Below, in pieces: positions 54,481-64,000 of a DNA stretch of 64,000 bases. Origin of the DNA: Pyrocephalus nanus. Lineage: Eukaryota; Chordata; Aves; Passeriformes; Tyrannidae. The position numbers and the translations under genes are program-made. The notes beneath the pieces are model-generated. The model searched no databases and was not told the DNA's origin. It saw only the letters and a program-made list of their open reading frames with translations. Position 1 is the first letter of the stretch; each line of letters opens with the position of its first letter. The stretch is taken from NCBI GenBank assembly GCA_038380795.1, contig CM076275.1, forward strand, positions 6,977,001-7,041,000. The letters are read 5' to 3'.

Positions 54481-57400
54481 CCACCCCCGCCCCAGCTTTG
54501 GGGCTGCCCTCTGTCAACTGCTCTGTTTGGGTTTTTTTTCTGGGTATGGGGTTTCTTTTGCGTTTCTTGAGGTCTGTATGGGAATGGGGAAATGGGAGAA
54601 CTTGAGCCATGCAGCCCAGCACCGCTCTCTGCCAGCCTCACAGTACACAGAGAACTTGTGTGGGACTTGGGGGTTTAGTCCTTTAAAGATTAACTAATCT
54701 AGTGAGTGATCACCCCATCCTGCTGCCTTACACTTGTGCCCGTTTTCACCCAGACCGGGAGGCAAATTCCCCCCATACCTCCCAAGAAATTTGTTTCCAC
54801 TATCAAATATGTTTTTCTATTAGAGAACCTTTGGAAATTCATCTAGAAAGTCACTGGAATTTTTTCCTTTGGAAAAAAGTTTATTTCCAGTTCAGATCCA
54901 AAACCTCAGCTATGTGTGCTAGAGCCAGGGCTTGCAGCTGCAGAAGAGCTAAGCCAGTCTCCTTATTCAGGAAAAAAGTGGGACCCATGCCCAGGCTGCT
55001 GGTAGTGCTGGGAGCAGTTTAGCCATTGCACACTCCTGCCTATACACACACATGCTTGCTCCGTATTTCCTACATGAGTTCAGGCAGAAAATGGAAGTCT
55101 TTTACTACAAAGGGACTTTTGTGGCACTCCACCTGGCTGCTCTGTTCCCCACGGTCACAGTCACGCTATCTTTACTACATTCAGAGTGAAGGTTGCAATA
55201 GAAGGATGTGCTGGGTGTGGTAGGAGTGTCGGGGTGGAAGAAACTGAGCAATTTTCCCACCCACACACAGCAACACACCTTGGCCAGAGAGACAGGGCTG
55301 TAGTGCTCTTGGTGTTAACAGCAGGAAACCGTGCCTGCTCTCAGTCATTCCACACTGGCAGGACTAGGTTTGCTTTAGGAGCACTCAGGCACTCTACAAA
55401 TAGGTAGAATAAAACCATTAAAGAGCAGAGGCAGCACAGAGATGAAACTTTGCTCCGAGACAAACCTGTTGTTGTCTTATGACACAGTTCAGTACACAGA
55501 GCTGGAACAGATGCACAGTTACAAAGTGCTGGCATCACTCCACATTAAACCCGAAGTTACAAGCTGCAGATGAGCTGGCAGATGTAAGGATTAGTTGGCT
55601 GGACTGCACCAAGGCCTTTGAATCAGCAAGGTTGAGTGTTGATAAAGCATAGTTCAACCCCGTAACATCTGAGTTCGGTGGAGATACTCTGGCATAGATA
55701 TTTGTAAGTTTAAATTACATTATTAGAGAGATCCTTGTGGCCTTCCAGTTCAGTGTGTAGACTGATCAACACGTTCAGTGTCCAAGAGATGGTTGAACTG
55801 TAGGCCCTAAATCTGTCACTCACCTTGCCATTTCCACGTATGAGTAAAGGTGTCCTGAGCTGCTGAGAGCTGATGGGTGTGTGCTCTTAGGGTGACAACA
55901 TGGGTGGCTGTTCAGGGGGACATCTGAGTCCAAGGGCAATAGAGACACTCTTGATAGTCATGTCAGTAATTTGCTGGTTTATCTCCATGGTGGTCTCACA
56001 GGGTCTCTGATCACCCTTTCGTGCCTTTCCCACCGGGTCGTGTGCCAAGTGATCAGCGATGCTGACCCAGCTGGCTCCGTCCAGGACAACGGGACTTCAG
56101 ATGATTTCTGGATAACTCAGCTGGAGAGCAGTTATGGATTCTACATTGGCCTGGGCTTGGCTGTCTTCTCCAGCTTCCTCATTGGAAGCAGTGTCATCCT
56201 CAAGAAGAAGGGGCTGCTGCGGTTGGTGGAGAAGGGAGGCACCAGGGCAGGTAAGGGTTCTGGGGAGGGGCAGGAGGGAGAAGGTCCTTCCAAGAAACAC
56301 ATACATCATCCAAACTCCAGCACTCCTAAGGCAAGGGAAGACCTCTGGGTACGGTCAGTCTTCTGTCAGCAATGTAAATAAGACCTTTTGTGGATGCATT
56401 TTTGTGTGTGAGAGCGAGACAGCAGTGCTGTGAGGGAGCTGAGGAGCTAATTTACAGAGCCCTGCTTTGGAAAGGAGCTAAATTAAAGAGCCCTGCACTG
56501 GAAGAGCTCAGCTAAAAGCAGCATTCCCCTGCCTGGCACGGCAAATAGCAAGTGATGTGCCCTGTGCGATCAGCTCTGCCCCACCAGAAGAACTGTACAC
56601 GTCCATCACAGCTCTTACATGGGGGGAGTGAGGCCAGGAGGAAGCAGAGTGCTGAAAGCTCTTTGAAATGGGCCCCTTTGCACAAAGCTGCAAGTCATCA
56701 CCGTGACACAGACCAGCACAGCGCTGTGACCCCACTCTTGCTCTTATTGATGCACTGGGCAGCTTTGCCGCCAGGTCACCGAGACAAGGACGTGGCCCCA
56801 TGTGCTTTAATTAGCAAAAGCCATGTTTGAATGCAGGACTGCACGCCAGTGCTGTGTGTGAGCTCTGCTTGTGGTTTCAGAAGCGTTCCTTCTGAGGTAT
56901 GTTGCTCAACAACCTGTAGATAACTTTCTTCTAGCACCAAGCTTCTAGGGTGAAGCGTGTGTTTATAGATGGGCAGTGGTGGAGGAGCACTGCCTACAGC
57001 AGAATTGCACTGTGGAATTGGACACATCCCATCAGCATTGTAAACGTGCTCTGGCAGCAGTGTAAGTCCTACCTGGCAGCTGACCTACTTGCATAACTAC
57101 AAAACAAAGCAATGATAATTAAAATACTGCTGCTCCCAAGGCCTGGCCTGGGAACAATTCTTAAATAATTTTTCAGAGGGAGTAAATGTGGCCATCTCCA
57201 TTTTACTGTGTCCCCATATGGGGACACAGAGGCATGGAATGATGAAGTGACTGTCCAGAGTCAAACAGCAAAGCTACCAACAGCACCTGAGCCACAGGCC
57301 AGCCTTGAGTCTCCACCCTCTGCCCTTATTCTGGCCACATGCAGCTGCTGAACACAGATGGGTTTGGAACTATATTTATACAATGAAATATCAGTATTGC

Positions 57401-60400
57401 TTCAACTGTAGAAGACGTCTCTCTCCTCCTTCCCTCCATGAACTTCTTCCCACAACAGACCCGAGTGAGTGAAAGAGAAAACCCCTCCCTGTTTTTCAGA
57501 GTGTTTAACAAGGAATTAGAGATTAATTACAGAAGACAAAAAGAGTTCTTAAGAACAACCCCAACCAAGCAAAAAACAAACAAACAAACAAAAAAACAAC
57601 CCCAAAACAAATAAACCAGCAATTTCTAAGGAATACCAAAGGATAGCATTTGAACTTCAGCATTTGTGAACTTACTGAGGAGCCAGAAGAGGCTGAATTC
57701 TAGTAAAAGATTTTTCCCTGTAGCCTGAAATCTTTCTGTTCAACTTTTCATTTCCTGTTGTCCCCATCTCACCCTTTAATCTCTCAGTCCCAGGGTGTCA
57801 CCCCTTCCATCCTAGCACATCACTTTTCTCCAATGCAGGTCAAACACTGCTGTTACTGACAGCTCCACTCGAGTCAGATTTATCAAAAACATGGGCTCCC
57901 TCTGACCCAGCAAAATCAGGGTTCACAGTGTCAGCAGGCTTAAGCTCCTTATGTCCAACAGCTTGTGGGTTAGGACAGAGCTGGATTAGTTCCCAACACA
58001 GTATGTCCATTCTTCCTTATTTACATCCCTTATTTTTCATTTAGTTGTTTCAGTGCCAGGAATTATTTTTCATCAGAAATGCTCAGTCATATAATGGCTC
58101 TTATACATGAGGTTAACATCAGGTTTGCTGGCAGTTCATGCTGAGGCCCTGCAATACAATCACTGTATACAGCAGTGTACAAAAGGAGCAGAGAGCTTCT
58201 GGGACAGAAAACAGGGAGCCTTCACCTTGCAATTTATCCCTCTCCAAAGGGACATTTCTCATCTCTTGCTCTGATGAACATGGTTCTTAATTCCTGCATA
58301 CCCATGTGCTTTTCTTCCCCAGGAGATGGAGGCCATGGCTACCTAAAGGACTGGCTCTGGTGGGCTGGCTTGATAACCAGTAAGTAGAAGCTCTTTGCCT
58401 GGGTTTGAAGCTTTTCCAGGGTCTGTCCCTTGTGTGGAACAAGCTGTCTCATGGCTTAAAGCCTGTTTTCTTTTGAGTTCCCCCATCCTCAACAGAGGTT
58501 GCTCAAGGAGAGGAGAGGCAGTGAGCCTTGCAGGATCTCCCTCTCCATCATCCTGCAGGGCTGGTAGGACTTGCTAGCTCAGTTTTACCTGATCAAAAGC
58601 ATGAAAAGCCAGGTTTTAATGAGGCAGCTGGCAGGTCTGCCTGTGTACCAGGCACAGGGCAAACAGCCTCCTGTGTGTGCCTGCGGCTCCGGGAAAGGTT
58701 CCTGCTGTGGAGCAGGGAGATAACAGAGATGTTGGTAGCAGCTCCTCTCTTGAGCAAGGCTTGCTTTCCCTCAGAGCAAGCCTTAAAAGCATTCTTTCAT
58801 GCTAGAGCCTTAAAATAGCTCCCCAAACTGGACTCAAAGTTGCAGAGAGAGCAGTGGATTTCACAAGAGGGTTGTTCAGAGCCCTCTTGTCTGGTTCTCG
58901 CTGCAGCAGCAGCAGCTCAAGGTGCCCCCACCTCACCCTGCCCTTGCAGCTCCTGTGAGCAACCACACAGCCCTCACTGCTTGGGGACAAGGACAGCTGA
59001 GCCAGAGAGGACAGCACAGCCCCAAGGACACAGTGGGGAGGTGAGGAGCAGCCTCCCAGCACTGGGGCTCCCACAGCTGCCCCTCTCCCTCATTAATCCC
59101 CTGGCTGGGTGGGAGGATGTAGTGAATTCTGATGGGTCAGCCCTGACATGGCCAAGCCCTGGCACCCCCAGCCCTCCCCTGTGTGGGTGCAGGGCTCCAG
59201 GGGCGCCCCTCTGCTTGTGTTCATTTGTGATAGAGAGATTCTCACCCACTGTCTGCCCCTGTGCAGCAACAGCATGAAACACCCAGCATAAAACCCACTC
59301 TCCAGCTCATATCTTATTGGTTTGCAAGCCCACAAGAGAAAACATAAAATGTACACTGTAACTCACTGGTATTTATTTTTCTTGTGTTTGTTTAGTGGGT
59401 GGAGGGGAAGCTGCCAACTTTGCTGCCTATGCCTTTGCTCCTGCAACTATTGTCACGCCTCTGGGGGCTCTGAGCGTGCTCATAAGGTGATTTTTGTGTC
59501 TATAGTTTGCAATTTGCCTTTTTTTTTTTTGTTTGCCTGTTTGTCTTGTAAAGATAGAAAGAACTTGAAGTGATGCTAATATGATTTATTCTGCCTAGAG
59601 GAAAGAAATGTTTCAGTGTTTCTAAAAAAACACTTTAATGATGATTTTCCTCTGGGGGGACCATTTGTGAACCATTGAATTAAGGAGTCTGCCCTTCTGG
59701 AAATGGTGCATGTGGAGAGCAGCCACATACACTGCAGGTTAAACTATTGCAAATATCAACATTACTTCCTTCCTTATTCCAGGTGTTTATTTATCCAATT
59801 CAAGGTTGTTTAGATTTGTTTGTTTGTTTTGTTTTGATCTCATAGTCAACAGTACTAAAAATCTGAAAGAGTCAAAAATATCAGGCTTTTTTTCAAACTG
59901 CCTCTCATTTGCCTTTTATTTTTTAGGTTTTTAGGGTGCTCTGATGTTGTGGGTTTTTATACTTTTGGCTGTTGACAAAAGAGCTGAAACCCTTTTTATT
60001 TCTTTCTTTTTAAAAAAGAGATTCCCACCAAAATACATGACTCTGGATACTGAAGGTTTTATAGAAAGACTGTTATTGTAAAATGCATAAGCAGACCGAG
60101 AGTTAGAACTGCTCCTGGTGTCTTGTCCTATATTTTTGTGGACAACAGCTAGATATTTTTGTAGATTTATCTGCAGCCACAGTACCTTCCACATTTCTCT
60201 GAAGCTTAATAGTTCTGATTTAGTTAAAATTAATGTGACTTTATTGTGAGGTTCAGGTTTTTTTCTGTGTTACATTGGTCCTTGAAGTAACTTCCCTGAG
60301 CGCTATAAGCTCCAAAATGCCCAACAGCTCATGAGTGATTCTGTAGGCCCTGAAAATATTTCTGAGGATGTGTTAATACATTCAGCATTTTTGCACCTTG

Positions 60401-61515
60401 CTGTCTCAAGAGCTGTGATCTGCAGATCACACCTGCACCTCTACAGGTTCAGCTGCCAGTAGATGCAATGTGATGGTGTATCAACACACCGGAATCCAAC
60501 TAATTTACGCCAAATTTGTGTCCTTGTATCACATGAAAGCATTCTTCACTTTATTTTAGCTGCTCTTCCCTCTTTAAAGGACTGTAAAGCATGAGCTGAC
60601 ATTTTTCTGTCCCTTAAAGTGCCATCCTGTCTTCATATTTGCTTGGAGAGCGGCTCAACCTGCTGGGAAAGCTGGGCTGCATGCTGAGCCTGGTGGGCAG
60701 CACTGTGATGGTGATACACGCTCCAGAGGACGAGGAGGTCACCACTCTGGATGAAATGACTTCCAAGCTGAAGGAGCCAGGTAATCAGGAGGGCGCATTT
60801 TCTTCCCCGAAGGTGGGCAGTGCCCGCTGCTCCCTGTGCCCGCTGCTCAGTTTTGAATTCTCCTCTCCCTCTTCCAGGTTTCCTCGCTTATGCTGCGATC
60901 CTCTTGGCTCTCTGCTTCCTCCTGATCTTCTGCCTGGCACCCCGTTATGGCCAGAGCAACATCCTCGTCTACCTCACCATCTGCTCCGTCATCGGTGCCT
61001 TCTCCGTGTCCTCAGTCAAGGGCTTGGGAATTGCCATCAAGGGCTTCTTTGCTGGGCAGCCTGTGCTGCAGCACCCATTGACATGGATCCTGGTCATCAC
61101 GCTGGTAGCATCCATCACTACACAAATCAACTACCTCAACAAGTCCCTGGACATCTTCAACACCTCTTTGGTGTTTCCCATCTACTACGTGCTGTTCACC
61201 ACCATCGTCATCACGACTTCCATCATCCTCTTCAAGGAGTGGGTCGCCATGACCGTCGTCGACATCATCGGGACAGTTTGTGGCTTCCTCACCATCATTC
61301 TGGGGGTGTTTTTACTCCACGCCTTCAAAGACCTGCATGTCAGTTTAGAGAATCTACCACAAGTCCTCCAGAATGAGCAAGAAGTGCCGGTCACCAGAGA
61401 TGACAAGAACATCCTGATAGAGGTGGACAACTCCAGCATCGCCCCAGAGGATAAACCCAAGGTATTCACTCTCTACTCCTGGCATGTTATATGTGAGGGA
61501 CTGGAGGGTGGGTGA
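54340..61515 (+). CDS. NIPAL4: NIPAL4 (ichthyin), NIPA-family magnesium-transporter-like protein (6 coding exons, 410 aa)
   Basis: NIPAL4 belongs to the NIPA membrane-protein family, several members of which carry Mg2+. In mammals it acts in keratinocyte lipid-barrier formation, and its loss causes congenital ichthyosis. Exons: 54340-54376, 56002-56250, 58323-58379, 59396-59486, 60620-60780, 60878-61515, total 1233 nt, with matching phases and GT-AG introns. The N-terminus [15 protein letters not shown] parallels the mammalian short form (NTSCENGSL), and the start has G at -3 and +4. Nine membrane segments are predicted at about 58-79, 106-126, 127-152, 158-179, 200-219, 226-252, 264-289, 293-317 and 323-347. 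The [25 protein letters not shown] family block spans the second and third. Sequons at N7, N12 and N42 fit an extracellular N-terminus. The tail reads [10 protein letters not shown] and then 11 more residues to TGA; the mammalian protein, as I recall it, ends about at the S. A strong acceptor downstream suggests an alternative end. Confidence 0.94.
57571..57600 (+). repeat. (CAAA)n simple repeat
   Basis: About four CAAA units flanked by A-runs, continuing imperfectly to about 57615, in the NIPAL4 intron 56251-58322. Simple sequence with no evident function. Confidence 0.85.
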
Positions 61516-61571
61516 ATGGGTTGATCAATATTCCAGCTGTCATTGAGCAGTTTGAAAGAGGAAAAGCAGAA

Positions 61572-61577
61572 AATAAA
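61572..61577 (+). terminator. NIPAL4: Proximal candidate NIPAL4 poly(A) signal
   Basis: AATAAA 57 nt past the TGA at 61513-61515. If used, the 3'UTR would be under 100 nt and the acceptor at 61914 would be excluded from the mature RNA. Confidence 0.35.
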
Positions 61578-61914
61578 ACCAACATTGCCTTATCCAAAGC
61601 TTGGCAGAATCAAGCCCAAACTTTCTCCAGGCTTTTGGATGGGATCTCTGTCACGGTGTGGCAGTGAGGGGTGTCTAATCCTTGCTGTGCCTTAGTACAT
61701 GCAGCCACTGAAAACAAAAATCCTCTTGAAATATGATAGTCCTGGGACAAAGCTCCTCTCCGAGGCCCCTTCCCATCTCTTATTCTTGGCAGGGCAAATG
61801 TTTACTCTTGAACTCCTTCCCCTGGGTGGCCATTGATGTCTTTATTTCCAGACCTTGATTTGAGTCACTGATTTGTGGTTTTTGTCTTCTTTTTTTTTTT
61901 TTTTTCCTTTCTAG

Positions 61915-63120
61915 GCATTGGCATGAACTCTAAGATACACACCAGTATCTCAAGTGGAGATGAGAAACAAGGACTGAACAGTGCACTCCTGCCATTCAGG
62001 CTCTGCTCATCCATATTTGGTCACTTGCTCTGCAAATAATAGGACAAGAAAATTGGTGAATATGGGCAAAACTTGGCAATTTTTGGAATAGGCACTCGCT
62101 CAGGCTCAGTGGCTGGACCCAAACCATGAAGTGCTTTTGGACTGTGGCAGGGAAATCTTTTTCAACTTCTGTTTTTCTGTGAGATCCAGGAGTTTCCCTG
62201 CAGCACAGTGTTATTTTTATGGGAGTTTTATTTGTTTGGGGTTTTCTTTTTCCTTAGCAGCCATAGTGCCCAGGCCATGTTGATGGGGTTGGTGAGGTCT
62301 CTGGGCCTGATCCAGATCTCACCTGAACAAGGGGCAGCCTCTTCTCAGGCTGGGGAGCTCTGTCAGGATAAACTCCATGTCAGGAAAAACACTGCCACTG
62401 TCCCCAAGACTGCTTGTGATAATCTTTTCAGTCTAAAAGACAAAGTGGCTGTAAATGTTACATATTTTTTCCTTAGGAAATATCTTGACCTTGGTGAGCC
62501 CCCTGACTCTTTGAGTCCCTGTCCTTCTATCATTTAAGCCCCAAAGCTTTTTTGTTGGTGTTTAGAAAGAGGTGTGAGCTGCGTGTTTAAAGGCAAACAG
62601 GCATAAGAGGGTGATGCTCTGCAGAGCTGCAGGGATGCAGTTTATCCCAGAGCAGTCCCTCTCTCCATCTCTCCCAGTATAGCACAGCTGGCCTTTTGCT
62701 CATGGCTCATCTTTGAAACACCCTTGGATCTGTATCACTGGTCAGGATGAAGGGATGGAAGGAATGACATTTTGAGCTGGAAGACGAAAAAGGAAGGTAT
62801 TACTGCAGTTAAAAGGTTTTTCCCATCTCACTGCTGGGTCTTATGGGGAGATTGGAGTTCATTTGCTGACAGCAAATCCCAAACAGGGAGCAGCAAGGCC
62901 TGAGCCAGTCCAGAGGCAGCTCTGCCTGGGTTATCCCTGGCCCACAGCACACACTGATGCTGCCTGAGATGCCCACCTGGTTATACCCTGGGTCTGAGCA
63001 TCACTGAGCAAATGCAACTTGGGGTTGCAGGAGAGAGGACTATACAATTTCTAATAACATTTCAGTACTATTTTTTTCAAACGTGGAAAGGAAAATAAAG
63101 GTTTTTTCTAAAAAAAAAAA
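61915..63120 (+). other. NIPAL4: Possible alternative terminal exon / 3'UTR of NIPAL4
   Basis: A long T-rich tract followed by CTTTCTAG forms a very strong acceptor ending at 61914. Joined to a weak donor after K393 (AAG|GTATTC, 61462), it would replace the last 17 residues by A-L-A and a stop at 61924-61926, giving 396 residues. The stretch could equally be plain 3'UTR. AATAAA at 63094-63099 would end this form. This is inference from splice motifs only. Confidence 0.4.
63094..63099 (+). terminator. NIPAL4: Distal candidate NIPAL4 poly(A) signal
   Basis: Canonical AATAAA followed by a T-rich stretch and a genomic A-run at 63110-63121. It gives a 3'UTR of about 1.6 kb. The A-run could also cause internal priming in cDNA libraries, which would mimic a poly(A) site. 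Confidence 0.5.
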
Positions 63121-63121
63121 A

Positions 63122-64000
63122 CAGTTGCAGGTGGATCTAAAAGTTTTTAATGATTTCTCTCATCTTACTGATGTAGCCCTAAAGGATAAACAGGCTGAGG
63201 AACAACTGAGTGCAGCAGAAAGAGCATCTGGAGGAGAGTAAAACAGCAGCGACCTCCTTTGGTGGCAGACAATAATCCAAGTCACTCACTCTAGCTTTTG
63301 TTTTGGCATCCTAATCAGTGTAATGCTTTATGCATTTTATCTTAGAAAATGACTGTAAATGGGACTTTCCTCACTGCCTAGAACTGTATTTCATAAAAGC
63401 CATTCCTCCAGCAATCCTGTCATCTCTGGAGAAATGCCACATAGAAAATGAAGGTTTGAACTGAGGTAACGAAATAGCACACAGTGGAAAGAGCATTTAT
63501 TAATGACAACCAACAGATTTATTAAAACCAGGCAAAAGGCACAATGACTTGCATTCTTCAAGTATTTGCATAGATGCATAGAGAGCATTATTGTAAACCA
63601 TTAATAAACCATTAATATGGTGGACACAGGAGAAAGTGAGATGTATTTTAATATATGTTCTCCCAAGTAACATTATCTTTCAAGAAAAACAGGTTTTACC
63701 ATCTTTTACTCCTCCTGCAGTTCCCCTGTTCTCATTCAGCTCGACTTGCACACATCTGAAAATTTATAAGGACTTACTTAAAACTACCTTCTGGGGATTT
63801 TTATGATATTCCAGCAATAAAGTTTTCCATTAGAGTTCGGGCAGGTCCAGTTGTTCTCTGAGCATTGTGTGTCCAGGGGCACTTTTGAAAACCTTGATCC
63901 CATGCTCACACAAACTGCTCAGGGAAAATAATTTTAGTGATTTTGAGTGGCCATTTGCTGGAGATCAGGGGTTGGAGCAGAAGTGTGCTGCTGTGTCCTC
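63122..64000. other. Downstream DNA, nothing recognised
   Basis: AT-rich sequence without a recognisable exon or repeat. Further AATAAA motifs at 63603-63608 (within a tandem AAACCATTAAT pair) and 63816-63821 could serve a longer NIPAL4 transcript. The next expected gene, ADAM19, is not seen here. Confidence 0.6.

Noticed and set aside
53911..54570. Plus-strand reading frames of up to 219 codons in the CpG-rich region
   Set aside because: They overlap the NIPAL4 first exon in other frames or run through its donor. Openness is due to high GC.
60639..61376. Plus-strand reading frame of 245 codons overlapping NIPAL4
   Set aside because: It begins in frame with the NIPAL4 exon 60620-60780 but then reads through the intron into the wrong frame of the last exon.

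Overview
This window is vertebrate nuclear DNA, almost certainly from a bird. It carries long, sparsely coding introns with canonical splice sites, two 3'-end fragments of CR1 retrotransposons with the CR1-type ATTCTGTG-like tail, and the linkage CYFIP2 - FNDC9 (nested) - NIPAL4. That order is known from human 5q33.3 and, as far as I recall, chicken chromosome 13. The gene is compact: the CYFIP2 coding exons span about 42 kb, against more than 100 kb in mammals as I recall. The species cannot be fixed from the sequence alone.

Layout. Positions 1-3597 are non-coding and are best read as CYFIP2 intron 1; its 5' non-coding exon would lie off the left edge. CYFIP2 (+ strand) has its start codon at 3622 and its stop at 45511-45513. 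I placed 30 coding exons that join without a frame break into 1253 codons. The residue numbering fits landmark positions known from mammals (R87, C179, R190, K320, S968). The largest CYFIP2 intron (26412-34365) contains FNDC9 on the opposite strand. FNDC9 has a single coding exon of 220 codons, a separate 5' non-coding exon and a TATA-like promoter. A 3'UTR of about 3.9 kb, with a G-quadruplex motif near its start, ends at a poly(A) signal at 49405-49410. About 4.5 kb of intergenic DNA leads to a CpG-rich promoter region at about 53930-54480. NIPAL4 (+ strand) follows with six coding exons from 54340 to 61515, encoding 410 residues with nine predicted membrane segments. The rest is NIPAL4 3'UTR and downstream DNA.

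Function. The three genes are not a pathway. CYFIP2 is a core subunit of the WAVE regulatory complex, which links Rac1 to Arp2/3 actin assembly, and it also binds FMRP. FNDC9 is a small single-pass membrane protein with one fibronectin type III domain and no known function that I can name. NIPAL4 (ichthyin) is a NIPA-family magnesium-transporter-like membrane protein needed for the mammalian skin lipid barrier.

Main discovery. The CYFIP2 K320 codon (AAG at 14875-14877) is the known A-to-I recoding site (K to E). By eye I found that the end of its exon and the start of the next intron can fold into one long hairpin. Positions 14848-14890 pair with 14909-14949: 34 base pairs, 5 of them G-U, around an 18-nt loop. 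The edited A is paired with U, and the whole 5' splice site is buried in the stem. This resembles the GluA2 R/G editing hairpin and would couple editing to splicing. The same exon has a tandem NAGNAG acceptor, and an upstream CYFIP2 intron uses a GC-AG splice pair.
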